From assembly GCA_050250695.1 (NCBI GenBank), contig JBFWOE010000003.1, positions 6,160 to 70,159 of the forward strand: DNA of 64,000 bases. The letters run 5' to 3'. Positions 31,405 to 42,507 of the stretch are shown here, piece after piece. Under the pieces are notes generated by a model. The model worked only from the letters and a program-made list of their open reading frames with translations, ran no database searches and was not told where the DNA came from. The position numbers and the translations under genes are program-made. Position 1 is the first letter of the stretch. The number at the start of each line of letters is the position of its first letter. Source of the stretch: Ga0077527 sp050250695. Its GTDB lineage: Bacteria > Pseudomonadota > Gammaproteobacteria > Burkholderiales > SG8-41.

Positions 31405-31465
31405 ACCGTATAATGCAGCGATCCCTGCAAGCTCCTTCCGATTACATACTGCTTACCGCTTACTG
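31370..31465. repeat. Inverted tracts of degenerate 7-bp repeats around the proC promoter
   Basis: Forward tract at about 31371-31406: AGTGAAC, GGCAAGC, AGTCAGC, GGCAAGC, GGTGAAC. Reverse-strand tract at about 31466-31440: GTCAGTA, AGCGGTA, AGCAGTA, TGTAATC. The two face each other across a TATAAT element and partly pair (GTCAGC..AAGCGGT with ACCGCTTACTGAC). The left tract forms the end of yggS. Confidence 0.55.
31409..31414 (+). promoter_or_regulatory. -10-like element upstream of proC
   Basis: TATAAT followed by GCAGC, 69 bp before the proC ATG and between the two 7-mer tracts. No good -35 hexamer at 17 bp (AGTCAG), so activity is uncertain. Confidence 0.35.
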
Positions 31466-31482
31466 ACAGTCCTCCTCAGCAA

Positions 31483-32295
31483 ATGAACATCCTTTTCATC
31501 GGCGGCGGCAACATGGCGGCCGCGATCATCGGCGGCCTGATCTCGCGGGATTGGCCGGCGGCGTCGATCCACGCCGTCGATGTGCAGGCGGACGCGCGCA
31601 CCGGCCTGGAGCGCCGCTTCGGCATCGGCACGTCAGACAGGCCGGAACCGGCCATCGCAAAAGCGGACTGCATCGTGCTCGCGGTCAAGCCGCAGCAGTT
31701 GCGGGAGGTTGCACTGGGCATCGCCGCGGCCGTCAGGGGCCGGCTGGTAATCAGCATAGCCGCGGGACTGCGCTGCAGCGACATCTCGCGGTGGCTGGGC
31801 GGCTCGCCGCACATCGTGCGCGCCATGCCGAACACGCCGGCGCTCGTCGCCGCCGGCATTACCGGGCTCTACGCCATGCCGCAGGTCACCGGGGCCCAGC
31901 GCGACACCGCCGAAGCCATCCTCGCCGCCGTGGGCGCCACATTCTGGGTGGACGAGGAACGCGATCTCGATGCCGTCACTGCGGTTTCCGGCAGCGGACC
32001 GGCCTACGTGTTCTATTTCATGGAGGCCCTGGAACAGGCCGCCCTTGAACTCGGCCTGCCTCCGCAGATTGCGCGGCAAAGCGCGCTGGCGACATTCGCC
32101 GGCGCGGTAAAACTGGCTGCCAGCGATGACACAGGTCCGGCGACGCTTCGCGAACGCGTGACCTCGAAAGGCGGCACCACCGAGCGCGCGATCGGCATGC
32201 TCGACGAGGCGTGTGTCATGGAGGCGTTCCGGCGCGCGGTGCGCGGCGCGGCGCAACGCGCCGCCGAACTCGGGGACACCCTGGGCAAGGACTGA
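31483..32295 (+). CDS. proC: Pyrroline-5-carboxylate reductase ProC
   Basis: 270 residues. N-terminal Rossmann NILFIGGGNMAAAIIGGLI binds NADPH; VLAVKPQQLREV and IVRAMPNTPALVAAGITGL are the mid signatures; the C-terminal P5CR block reads VSGSGPAYVFYFMEALEQAA and RERVTSKGGTTERAIGML. It reduces 1-pyrroline-5-carboxylate to proline, the last step of proline synthesis. It is followed by yggT one base later; the yggS-proC-yggT-yggU order is common in Proteobacteria. Confidence 0.97.
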   Translation: MNILFIGGGNMAAAIIGGLISRDWPAASIHAVDVQADARTGLERRFGIGTSDRPEPAIAKADCIVLAVKPQQLREVALGIAAAVRGRLVISIAAGLRCSDISRWLGGSPHIVRAMPNTPALVAAGITGLYAMPQVTGAQRDTAEAILAAVGATFWVDEERDLDAVTAVSGSGPAYVFYFMEALEQAALELGLPPQIARQSALATFAGAVKLAASDDTGPATLRERVTSKGGTTERAIGMLDEACVMEAFRRAVRGAAQRAAELGDTLGKD

Positions 32296-32296
32296 A

Positions 32297-32875
32297 ATGC
32301 TGGCCAATGCACTGATCTTCATCGCCCAGGTTGCGTTCGGGCTGCTGACGCTGGCACTGCTGCTGCGCTTCTACATGCAGTGGGTACGCGCGCCGTACCG
32401 CAATCCTCTCGCCGATTTCGTCAACGCCCTGACCGATTTCATGGTGCGCCCGGCGCGGCGCTTCATCCCCGGCCTGTGGGGACTGGACCTGCCGACGCTG
32501 CTGCTGGCCTGGCTGGCGCAACTGCTCGAACTGCTGGTGGTGCTGCAGGTCCGCGGCTTCCGCTACGGCGCCGAAGTCGGCATGGCCGGCATCGGCCTCG
32601 CCGCACTGGCCGTGCTCGCCGTGCTGAAAATGCTGATCTACATCGTGCTCGTCGCCACGCTGATGCAGGCGCTGCTGTCCTGGATCAGTCCCGGCAGCCC
32701 GGTTGCGCCACTGCTCGACGCCATGACGCGGCCCATGCTGCGCGTGTTCCGCCGCCGCATACCGCCGGTGGGCAACGTCGACCTGTCGCCGCTATTCGTG
32801 CTGGTCGCCTGCCAATTGCTGTTGATGCTGCCGGTGGCCTGGCTGGAATCCGAAGCGCTGCGCCTGCTGCGCTGA
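32297..32875 (+). CDS. yggT: YggT family membrane protein
   Basis: 192 residues from ATG 32297. Two YggT repeats: LLLRFYMQWVRAPYRNPLADFVNALTDFMVRPARRFIP (key part WVRAPYRNPLADF) and LLSWISPGSPVAPLLDAMTRPMLRVFRRRIPPVGNVDLSPL (key part PVGNVDLSPLFVL). Each repeat places a helix pair around a conserved loop. YggT proteins are small integral membrane proteins linked to ion homeostasis or cell-division-related functions; the biochemical role is open. The stop overlaps the next start (TGATG). Confidence 0.9.
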   Translation: MLANALIFIAQVAFGLLTLALLLRFYMQWVRAPYRNPLADFVNALTDFMVRPARRFIPGLWGLDLPTLLLAWLAQLLELLVVLQVRGFRYGAEVGMAGIGLAALAVLAVLKMLIYIVLVATLMQALLSWISPGSPVAPLLDAMTRPMLRVFRRRIPPVGNVDLSPLFVLVACQLLLMLPVAWLESEALRLLR

Positions 32876-33180
32876 TGGCTGCCGCATGGTTCCGCTACCA
32901 CGCGGACGATGCCTGCCTCACATTGCGCATCCATGCGCAGCCCAATGCAAGATCGACCGGCGCGGCCGGCCTGCACGGGGATGCGCTGAAAATCCGTGTC
33001 GCGGCGCCAGCGGCCGATGACCGCGCCAATACCGCGATGCTGGCCTGGCTGGCCGACGCGCTGGCGGTTCCGCGCAGCACACTGCGCCTGAAATCCGGAA
33101 AAACCGCACGCCGCAAGGTGGTCGAAATCCGCCCGGCCGATGCGCAACTGATCACCCGCGCTGCGGCGCTCGCGGACTGA
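32875..33180 (+). CDS. yggU: YggU/DUF167 family protein
   Basis: 101 residues from ATG 32875, coupled to yggT by a TGATG overlap. LTLRIHAQPNARSTGAAGLHGDALKIRVAAPAADDRANTAMLAWLADAL (recognisable by HAQPNARSTG and AAPAADDRAN) and LKSGKTARRKVVEI are the family's defining elements. Its structure is known from structural-genomics work on homologues, but function is not. Convergent with the phospholipase-D-type gene after a 15-bp gap. Confidence 0.92.
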   Translation: MAAAWFRYHADDACLTLRIHAQPNARSTGAAGLHGDALKIRVAAPAADDRANTAMLAWLADALAVPRSTLRLKSGKTARRKVVEIRPADAQLITRAAALAD

Positions 33181-33195
33181 ATCCTTGCGAGCCGC

Positions 33196-34668
33196 TTAAT
33201 CCGTCCGCTGATCCCGGGCATCATCCCCGGAACGGCCGGCGTGCATGCGCCAGCCGCGCACAAGCAGCGTGACCGCGATCCACACGGCCAGTACGGCCAG
33301 CGGCAGCGTCACGGCCAGGGGCAGCGCCAGCGCGAGCAGCGCCAGCACCGCAAAAAAAAGTGCAACCGCAAACATCAGGCCGGCTTCGGCAGGGCCCAGC
33401 ATGCGCCGGTTGGTCAGCGCAGCACCGACGGTGTTGCCGATCCGCAACGCACCCGCCGCGGCGCGCGCCGCCTTGCCGCCGGACCCTGTGACCCGGGAAG
33501 CCGCGCGCGACGGCCGTACGCGCTGCCGCTCGCCCAACACAATCTCCGTGGCATGGCCCAGGTCCTCCTCGTACATCGCCTGCAGGCTGCGGGCGCAGCC
33601 TTCGTCTTCGAGGGCGACGTCGAGTTCATAGTTGACGATCCAGCTGGCCAGGTTGAGATTGGTGGATCCCACCCGCGCCCAGCGGCCGTCGGCAACAGCC
33701 GTTTTCGCATGCAGCATCGCTCCGTTCCATTCGAAAACACGGACGCCGGCCTCGAGCAGCGGACGATAGCCGGCGCGCGACAGGCGGGTGAGAACGGGAA
33801 CATCGCTGGTACCGGGCACCAGCAGCCGCACATCTACACCGTCATGCGCGGCGGCCCGCAAGGCCTGCACATAGGGAGAAAATCCGACGAAGTAGGCATC
33901 GGTCAGCCACAGCGTGCTGCGTGCCATCGCTGCGATCATCTGGTCAAGGCGGTAGATCCCGGCAATGCTGGGCTGGCTGGCCAGCACCCGCAATGCCACA
34001 TCGCCGGCCGGCGGCACCTCCACCGCCTCGGGCAGGCCGTCATCCGTCCCCGCTGCAGCCCAGGTCTGTGCAAAAGCCTGTTCGATGTCGGCCACGGCCG
34101 GGCCCCTGATCTCGATCCCGGTATCCCGCCACGGTTCGCAACCGGTCCGCGAATCCCCCATCCATTTGCTGCTGACGCACAACCCGCTGACGAATCCGGT
34201 CATGCCGTCCACCGCGATCATTTTCCGGTGATCACGGGTCAGCCAGCCGAAAGGACTGTCGAGCTGTGGCGGATTGAAGCAGCGGACCCGGCCTCCGGCA
34301 GCGATCAGCGGCGCAAGCACGCGGGTCGAGCCCATCGCCAGTCCGCCCATCCAGTCGTAAATCACGCAGACGGTGACACCGGAGCGCGCTTTTTCTGCCA
34401 GCGCCGCGACAAACATGCGGCCGGTGTCATCATCGGCAATGATGTAATTCTCGAACAGCACTGATCGGCGTGCACCGGCGATGGCCTGCAGCCACGCCGG
34501 GAAATTCTCACGGGCATCGCGCAGGATGCGCACCGAGTTGCCGCCGATCAGCGGGGCACCGGCAGCGCGGGTGAAAACCTGTTCGGCCAGACGCCGCAGA
34601 CCGGCGCTGTCGCCCCGCGCCGGCCGTCCGGCGGCGGTTTCCCGGGATTGCGGGGGAAGTGGTGCCAT
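33196..34668 (-). CDS. Cardiolipin synthase-like phospholipase D family protein
   Basis: 490 residues with two HKD motifs: DHRKMIAVDGMTGFVSG and LHAKTAVADGRWARVGSTN. Early text NSVRILRDARENFPAWLQAI and VLFENYIIADDDTGR matches ClsB/YbhO-type synthases. C-terminal to the catalytic part are two hydrophobic helices (LMFAVALFFAVLALLALALPLAVTLPLAVLAVW region, ~430-465), an addition not found in all ClsB. It likely makes cardiolipin or a related phospholipid by transesterification. It follows rng by 38 bp on the same strand and may be the last gene of that operon. Confidence 0.88.
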   Translation of the reverse strand: MAPLPPQSRETAAGRPARGDSAGLRRLAEQVFTRAAGAPLIGGNSVRILRDARENFPAWLQAIAGARRSVLFENYIIADDDTGRMFVAALAEKARSGVTVCVIYDWMGGLAMGSTRVLAPLIAAGGRVRCFNPPQLDSPFGWLTRDHRKMIAVDGMTGFVSGLCVSSKWMGDSRTGCEPWRDTGIEIRGPAVADIEQAFAQTWAAAGTDDGLPEAVEVPPAGDVALRVLASQPSIAGIYRLDQMIAAMARSTLWLTDAYFVGFSPYVQALRAAAHDGVDVRLLVPGTSDVPVLTRLSRAGYRPLLEAGVRVFEWNGAMLHAKTAVADGRWARVGSTNLNLASWIVNYELDVALEDEGCARSLQAMYEEDLGHATEIVLGERQRVRPSRAASRVTGSGGKAARAAAGALRIGNTVGAALTNRRMLGPAEAGLMFAVALFFAVLALLALALPLAVTLPLAVLAVWIAVTLLVRGWRMHAGRSGDDARDQRTD

Positions 34669-34705
34669 AGGGCGCCTCAGAAAACTTGGCGGGCGGAACG
34701 CCCGG

Positions 34706-36160
34706 TCACATCAGCACGATGTCGAACTGCTCCTGATTGTAGGCCGACTCGACCTGCAGTGATATCGGCTTGCCGATAAAATCCGACAGCATTGCCAGAT
34801 TGTGGGACTCCTCGTCGAGAAACATGTCGATGACCTGCTGCGAAGCCAGGATGCGGAACTCGCGCGCATCGAACTGGCGGGCCTCGCGCACCAGCTCGCG
34901 CAGCACTTCGTAACACACCGTCTGCGCGGTTTTCAGTTCGCCGCGTCCGCTGCACACGGGGCAGGGCTCGCACAGGACATGGGCCAGGCTTTCGCGGGTG
35001 CGCTTGCGCGTCATCTCGACCAGCCCGAGCTGCGTGAACCCGTTGACCGTCATGCGGGTACGGTCGCGTGCCAGCGCCTTGCGGAACTCGTTGAGCACCG
35101 CGTTGCGGTGTTCCTCGGTATCCATGTCAATGAAATCGATGATGATGATGCCGCCGAGGTTGCGCAGCCGCAACTGCCGGGCAATGACCTGCGCCGCCTC
35201 GAGGTTGGTCTTGAAAATGGTGTCGTCGAAGGTGCGCCCGCCGACAAAACCGCCGGTGTTCACGTCCACCGTCGTCAGGGCCTCGGTCTGGTCGATGATC
35301 AGGTAGCCGCCGGACTTGAGGTCCACCCTGCGCGCCAGCGCACGCTCGATGTCGTCCTCGACGTTGTGCAGGTCGAACAGTGGCCGCTCCCCGGTGTAAT
35401 GCGTCAGCCGCGACAGCGCGTTGGGCACGAACTGCCCGGCAAACTGGCACATCGCCTGGTGGGTTTCGCGTGAATCGACGTGGATGCGCCCGGTATCCTC
35501 GTGCGCGAAATCGCGCAGCACGCGCAGGCTCAGGTTGAGGTCCTGGTAGAGCAGCGCCAGCGCCGGCGCGCTGCGGGCCTGTTCCTGGATGTCGTGCCAG
35601 AGCTTGCGCAGGTATTCGACGTCCTGCACGAGTTCGCGGTCCGAGGCCGCCTCTGCCATGGTGCGGATGATGAATCCGCCCTTTTCTTCGGCGGGCAGAA
35701 GTTGCTGCAGTTTCTCGCGCAGGTGCACGCGCTCCTCTTCATCCTCAATGCGCTGCGAGATCCCGATATGCGATTCCTGCGGCAGGTAAACCAGCAGCCT
35801 GCCGGCTATGCTGATCTGGGTCGACAGCCGCGCGCCCTTGGTGCCAATCGGATCCTTGATGACCTGCACCATCAGGTTCTGTCCTTCGCCGAGCAGTTTT
35901 TCGATCGGCATGCCGGATTCACCGTTGACCCGGTTGCCCCAGATGTCCGCCACGTGCAGAAAGGCGGCGCGTTCGCCGCCGATGTCGACAAAGGCGGATT
36001 GCATTCCCGGCAGTACTCGGACCACGCGGCCCATGTAGATGTTGCCGACAAAACCGCGCGACGACGCGCGCTCTATATGCAGTTCCTGCGTCACGCCGTG
36101 TTCTATGACAGCAACGCGGGTTTCCTGGGGTGTTACGTTGATCAGGATCTCTTCGCTCAT
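34706..36160 (-). CDS. rng: Ribonuclease G
   Basis: 484 residues. The N-terminal S1 domain (FVGNIYMGRVVRVLPGMQSAFVDIG) is followed by the RNase E/G catalytic core with GARLSTQISIAGRLLVYLP, LIIDQTEALTTVDVNTGGFVG (Mg2+-binding aspartates) and GGIIIIDFIDMD. CEPCPVCSGRG holds the zinc-link cysteines that bridge subunits. It matures 5' ends of 16S rRNA and trims mRNAs. The length fits RNase G rather than the longer RNase E. Start overlaps the maf stop by four bases. Confidence 0.96.
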   Translation of the reverse strand: MSEEILINVTPQETRVAVIEHGVTQELHIERASSRGFVGNIYMGRVVRVLPGMQSAFVDIGGERAAFLHVADIWGNRVNGESGMPIEKLLGEGQNLMVQVIKDPIGTKGARLSTQISIAGRLLVYLPQESHIGISQRIEDEEERVHLREKLQQLLPAEEKGGFIIRTMAEAASDRELVQDVEYLRKLWHDIQEQARSAPALALLYQDLNLSLRVLRDFAHEDTGRIHVDSRETHQAMCQFAGQFVPNALSRLTHYTGERPLFDLHNVEDDIERALARRVDLKSGGYLIIDQTEALTTVDVNTGGFVGGRTFDDTIFKTNLEAAQVIARQLRLRNLGGIIIIDFIDMDTEEHRNAVLNEFRKALARDRTRMTVNGFTQLGLVEMTRKRTRESLAHVLCEPCPVCSGRGELKTAQTVCYEVLRELVREARQFDAREFRILASQQVIDMFLDEESHNLAMLSDFIGKPISLQVESAYNQEQFDIVLM

Positions 36161-36774
36161 GGCACGATGATGCCGTGGCTGCGCAGCAGCTCAGCGGTTT
36201 CCGCAAGGGGCAAACCCATGATACCGGAATAACTTCCGTCGATTCTGGTGATGAACGACGCTGCCCGGCCCTGCACGGCATAGGCGCCTGCCTTGTCGGT
36301 CGACTCTCCGGTTGCGACATAACGGCGGATTTCGTCCGCTGCCAGTGCGCGGAACCAGACCGTGGATGCCGACAGCCGGGTATCGACCGCATCGCCGCGG
36401 GCGACGGCCACCGCGGTCAGCACGCGATGGTTGCGGCCTGCCAGCATCGCCAGCATGCGTACTGCATCGGCCGCGTCGGATGGTTTGCCGAGGATTGCAT
36501 CGTCACAGATGACGGCCGTGTCCGCCGCCAGCACCGTGTGCGCGGCCAGGCGGCGCGCACGCACCACGCCTGCCGCCGCCAGAGCCTTCTCGCGGCTGAC
36601 GCGCAGCACATATTCATCAGGCACTTCGCCGGCACGGGGCGTTTCGTCCACGTCAATCCGGCGCTGCCCGGCTTCTCGCAGCAGAATGACCTCGAACGCG
36701 ACCCCGATCTGGCGCAGCAGTTCGCGACGGCGCGGGCTGCGCGAGGCCAGGTAAACGGGCGTGGATTGTGTCAT
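36157..36774 (-). CDS. maf: Maf family nucleotide pyrophosphatase
   Basis: 205 residues from ATG 36774 (MTQSTPVYLASRSPRRRELL). SRSPRRRELL, DETPRAGEVPDEYVLRVSREKA and VLAADTAVICDDAILGKPSD are the Maf core; STDKAGAYAVQG and FITRIDGSYSGIMGLP close the active site. Maf proteins hydrolyse non-canonical NTPs (dTTP/UTP or m7GTP types) and affect septation. The SRSPRR / DETP / DTAVI pattern fits the YhdE-like dTTP/UTP group. Overlaps rlmH by four bases. Confidence 0.94.
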   Translation of the reverse strand: MTQSTPVYLASRSPRRRELLRQIGVAFEVILLREAGQRRIDVDETPRAGEVPDEYVLRVSREKALAAAGVVRARRLAAHTVLAADTAVICDDAILGKPSDAADAVRMLAMLAGRNHRVLTAVAVARGDAVDTRLSASTVWFRALAADEIRRYVATGESTDKAGAYAVQGRAASFITRIDGSYSGIMGLPLAETAELLRSHGIIVP

Positions 36775-37241
36775 TCGCGGTGATAGGGATGGTTGGCGAG
36801 TATCGAGGCCGCCCGGTACAGCTGCTCCGCCAGCAGCACGCGCACCAGCCCGTGCGGCAGCGTCAGCGGCGACAGCGACCACAGCAGGTCCGCGCCGGAT
36901 TTGAGCCCGGCATCGAGTCCGTCAGCGCCGCCGATCACGAATGCGACATCCCTGCCTTCGTTGCGCCAGCGCCCGAGGTGATCCGCGAGTTTACGCGTAG
37001 GGAAGCTGCGCCCGTGCTCGTCGAGCATCACGCAAAGTGCGTCGCGCGGCAGCGCAGCCCGTATGCGCTCCGCCTCGGCCTGCAGCCAGCGCGCGGTGTC
37101 CGCGGAAGCGCTGCGAGCCGCAGGTTTCAATTCCTTCAGCTGCAGCGGCATCTCCCGCGGCATGCGTTTTGCGTACTCACCGAAAGCTGCCGTAACCCAC
37201 TCCGGCATGCGATTCCCGACCGCGAGCACCAGCAGCTTCAC
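36771..37241 (-). CDS. rlmH: 23S rRNA pseudouridine-1915 N3-methyltransferase RlmH
   Basis: 156 residues with a GTG start at 37241 (MKLLVLAVGNRMPEWV). ALCVMLDEHGRSFPTRKLADHL, VAFVIGGADGL, SLSPLTLPHGLVRVLLAEQLYRA and the C-terminal HPYHRE are the SPOUT-fold RlmH signature; the trefoil knot binds SAM. It methylates pseudouridine 1915 in helix 69 of 23S rRNA. The open frame to 37409 overlaps rsfS and is discounted. Both ends overlap neighbours by four bases. Confidence 0.96.
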   Translation of the reverse strand: MKLLVLAVGNRMPEWVTAAFGEYAKRMPREMPLQLKELKPAARSASADTARWLQAEAERIRAALPRDALCVMLDEHGRSFPTRKLADHLGRWRNEGRDVAFVIGGADGLDAGLKSGADLLWSLSPLTLPHGLVRVLLAEQLYRAASILANHPYHRE

Positions 37242-37636
37242 CTGGCGGCGCGACGGCCTGCGGGCTTGGACGCTGTGGTCTTGCGCGCTGCTGTTTTGCG
37301 GGGAGCAGAGCGCTGGGGCGAGCCCCAGATTTCCTCGAGGTTGTAATACTGGCGTATCGCCGGCTGCATGACATGGACTATGACCGCACCGAGATCCACC
37401 AGCACCCATTCACCGGTCTGTTCGCCTTCGCTGCCGAATACCCTGCCGCCGGCCTTCTTCACTTCCTCGCAGACATTGTTGGCCAGTGCGCGCACCTGGC
37501 GGTTGGAATCGCCGCTGACGATGATGACCTTGTCGAACAATGCGGTCATCTTGCGGACGTTGAATACGACGATGTCGCGGCCCTTGATGTCTTCCAGCGC
37601 AGTCACGGCTGTTTTTGCGAGTTTTTCAGGTCCCAT
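37238..37636 (-). CDS. rsfS: Ribosome silencing factor RsfS
   Basis: 132 residues. ALEDIKGRDIVVFNVRKMTALFDKVIIVSGDSNRQVRALANNV (core VIIVSGDSNRQVRAL) and GEWVLVDLGAVIVHVMQPAIRQYYNLEEIWG are family signatures. RsfS binds uL14 and blocks subunit joining when nutrients fall. The C-terminus is a lysine/arginine/alanine tail (TAARKTTASKPAGRRAA) longer than usual. ATG 37636 shares one base with the nadD stop. Confidence 0.95.
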   Translation of the reverse strand: MGPEKLAKTAVTALEDIKGRDIVVFNVRKMTALFDKVIIVSGDSNRQVRALANNVCEEVKKAGGRVFGSEGEQTGEWVLVDLGAVIVHVMQPAIRQYYNLEEIWGSPQRSAPRKTAARKTTASKPAGRRAAR

Positions 37637-38292
37637 TAATGTCCAGTATATATCTCGTGTTCCTGCATATATTGATAAATGCTGTCGGGCAGCAGGTAGC
37701 GGCTGTTGCGGCCGCGGCGCGTAGCCTCCCTGATCATGGTCGCCGAGATGTCCAGGGCCGCTATCGGCACGACGACGATGCCGCCGGCCGGGGCGACATG
37801 GACCGAAAACGGCTGGTGCATCAGGCGCGCGTTGTATTCCGCCGCCAGCGGCTGCGGCATCCGCGACTGCCAGGTATCGACCGGGAATCCCGGGCGATAG
37901 GCAACCGCGATGTGCGCGAGTTCGAACAGCTGGTGCCAGCGGCTCCAGGTGGCGAGGTCCAGGAACGCATCGGCTCCCAGCAGCAAAACCAGCGATTGCG
38001 CTGTGCCCACCTCGGAACGCAGCGCGGTGAGGGTATCGACCGTGTAAGCCGGTGCCTCGCTCATCGTCTCGCGTGCGTCCACCGTAAACAGCGCGTTCCC
38101 GGCGACCGCCAGCCGCACCATGGCCAGCCGATGTGCGGCGCTGGCCACCGGCGCGGCGCGATGCGGTGGCGTGCCGCCGGGTATGAAGCGCACCTCGGCC
38201 AGCCGCAATTGGTCGGCGACTTCCTGCGCGAGGCGCAAATGCCCGAAATGGATGGGGTCGAACGTGCCGCCCAGGATGCCGATCGGGGACAT
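37636..38292 (-). CDS. nadD: Nicotinate-nucleotide adenylyltransferase NadD
   Basis: 218 residues. IGILGGTFDPIHFGHLRLAQEV carries the GxFDPxHxGH nucleotidyltransferase motif; RFIPGGTPPHR, LLLGADAFLDLATW and the C-terminal ISATMIREATRRGRNSRYLLP (ISxTxIR) complete the active site. It forms nicotinate adenine dinucleotide from NaMN and ATP in NAD synthesis. It is the first gene of the nadD-rsfS-rlmH-maf-rng run, all overlapping by 1-4 bases. Confidence 0.96.
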   Translation of the reverse strand: MSPIGILGGTFDPIHFGHLRLAQEVADQLRLAEVRFIPGGTPPHRAAPVASAAHRLAMVRLAVAGNALFTVDARETMSEAPAYTVDTLTALRSEVGTAQSLVLLLGADAFLDLATWSRWHQLFELAHIAVAYRPGFPVDTWQSRMPQPLAAEYNARLMHQPFSVHVAPAGGIVVVPIAALDISATMIREATRRGRNSRYLLPDSIYQYMQEHEIYTGH

Positions 38293-38354
38293 CAGTGGAC
38301 GGATTGCGTGGACAGGACGGTGTTCAGGTGCTGATCGCTTTGCTGTTGACCGGG

Positions 38355-39662
38355 CTACAGCACCAGCCGGCGGATGTCGGACAACACGGTCGCCAGGAAT
38401 GCGCTGAACCGCGCACCCAGCGCACCGTCGATGACGCGATGGTCATACGACAGGGACAGGGGCAGCATCAGCCGGGGCGCGAACTCCCTGCCGTTCCATA
38501 CCGGTTTCATCACTGCCTTGCCGACGCCCAGTATGGCCACTTCCGGCGCGTTGATGATCGGCGTGAAGAACGTGCCGCCGATGCCGCCGAGGCTGGAAAT
38601 CGAGAAACAGCCGCCCTGCAGATCGGCCGGTGAAATCTTGCCCGTACGCATGCGCGCACTGACTTCGCCCAGCTCCTTCGCGATCTCCAGCAGCCCTTTT
38701 TTGTCGACATCGCGGATCACCGGCACCACCAGTCCGTTCTGCGTGTCTACCGCGACGCCGATGTGATAGTAGTTTTTCAGGATCAGGCTCTCGCCGTCGG
38801 CGGACAGGGAGGCGTTGAACTCCGGAAACTGTTTCAGCGCCACGACCACGGCCTTCATCAGGAAGCCGAGCATCGTGAACTTGATGCCGCTCTTTTTGGC
38901 TTCGTCGGCCTGCGCCTTGCGGAAAGCCTCGAGCTCGGTAATGTCGGCCTCTTCCTGCTGCGTGATGTGGGGAATGCTCACCCAGTTGCGGTGCAGGAAT
39001 CCGCCCGAGAGTTTCTTGATGCGCGACAGCGGCTGCGCGGTAACCGGGCCGAATTTGGCGTAGTCCACCGGCTGCATGGGCGGCAGATTGAACCCGAGTG
39101 CACCGCCGCCCGCCTCGCCACGGGGACGCGACAGTTCACCCTTGACATAACCCTGCACGTCTTCCAGCAGTATGCGGTCCTTGGGACCGGTGCCCCTGAC
39201 CCGCGACAGGTCCACGCCCAGTTCGCGCGCAAACCGCCGCACCGAAGGACTGGCGTGGGATTTGCCGAAGCCCTCTTCATTGATGGCTGCAGTGGACGCT
39301 GCAGCCGGTACGGGCGCCGGGGCCGGCTTTGCCGCCGCCGGTTGCGGTGGGGATTTGGCCGGCTGCGCTGCTGCGGCTGGCGCCGCCGCAGGTGCGGTGG
39401 CCTTAGCCGGTGCTTCGCTGCCGGCCGCATCCAGCGTCAGCACCAGTACGCCTTCCGAGACCTTGTCGCCGACCTTGAGCCTGACTTCCCTGACTGTGCC
39501 TGCGGCCGGCGACGGCACATCCATCGTCGCCTTGTCGGATTCCAGCGTAACCAGCGGATCCTCGGCCTTGACGGCATCGCCCGGCTTGACCAGCACCTCG
39601 ATCACCGGAATGTTCTTGAACTCGCCGATGTCCGGCACCTTGACTTCGATTGCATTTGCCAT
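38355..39662 (-). CDS. aceF: Pyruvate dehydrogenase E2, dihydrolipoamide acetyltransferase
   Basis: 435 residues. One N-terminal lipoyl domain (lipoyl Lys in VTLESDKATMDVPSP), an Ala/Pro-rich hinge (~80-125), a peripheral-subunit-binding domain (HASPSVRRFARELGVDLSRVRGTG, core ASPSVRRFARELGV) and the catalytic acyltransferase domain ending SLSYDHRVIDGALGARF, with the catalytic HxxxD. It transfers acetyl groups to CoA. Many E2s carry two or three lipoyl domains; this has one. It follows aceE by 13 bp. No E3 (lpd) gene is adjacent. Confidence 0.96.
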   Translation of the reverse strand: MANAIEVKVPDIGEFKNIPVIEVLVKPGDAVKAEDPLVTLESDKATMDVPSPAAGTVREVRLKVGDKVSEGVLVLTLDAAGSEAPAKATAPAAAPAAAAQPAKSPPQPAAAKPAPAPVPAAASTAAINEEGFGKSHASPSVRRFARELGVDLSRVRGTGPKDRILLEDVQGYVKGELSRPRGEAGGGALGFNLPPMQPVDYAKFGPVTAQPLSRIKKLSGGFLHRNWVSIPHITQQEEADITELEAFRKAQADEAKKSGIKFTMLGFLMKAVVVALKQFPEFNASLSADGESLILKNYYHIGVAVDTQNGLVVPVIRDVDKKGLLEIAKELGEVSARMRTGKISPADLQGGCFSISSLGGIGGTFFTPIINAPEVAILGVGKAVMKPVWNGREFAPRLMLPLSLSYDHRVIDGALGARFSAFLATVLSDIRRLVL

Positions 39663-39675
39663 TTTCGTGTGCCGC

Positions 39676-42354
<2,679 letters not shown>

Positions 42355-42431
42355 TACCTTTTTGGGGCAGTTTTTCTCACGACAATTCCGGCACTTATGG
42401 TGCCTGATCCGCAGCCGCGATGGGGTGAGTA

Positions 42432-42437
42432 ATTATA
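42432..42437 (-). promoter_or_regulatory. -10-like element upstream of aceE
   Basis: Reverse-strand TATAAT (42437-42432) in an AT-richer part of the 153-bp gap between aceE and the crotonase gene. It is the best core-promoter candidate for aceEF; no matching -35 was found. Confidence 0.4.
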
Positions 42438-42507
42438 ACGTCTGCATTAAACATCGGCGCATTTGCTGCCGCACCGCAACATCGGGAAGATCACATTCGG
42501 TCCAGGA

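Noticed and set aside
31370..31465. CRISPR array or attachment site at the repeat tracts
   Set aside because: Units are 7 bp, degenerate and contiguous, without spacers; no cas genes in the window.
33241..34464. 407-codon forward open frame opposite the phospholipase-D-type gene
   Set aside because: Antisense to intact HKD motifs; low-complexity Arg/Gln/His composition.
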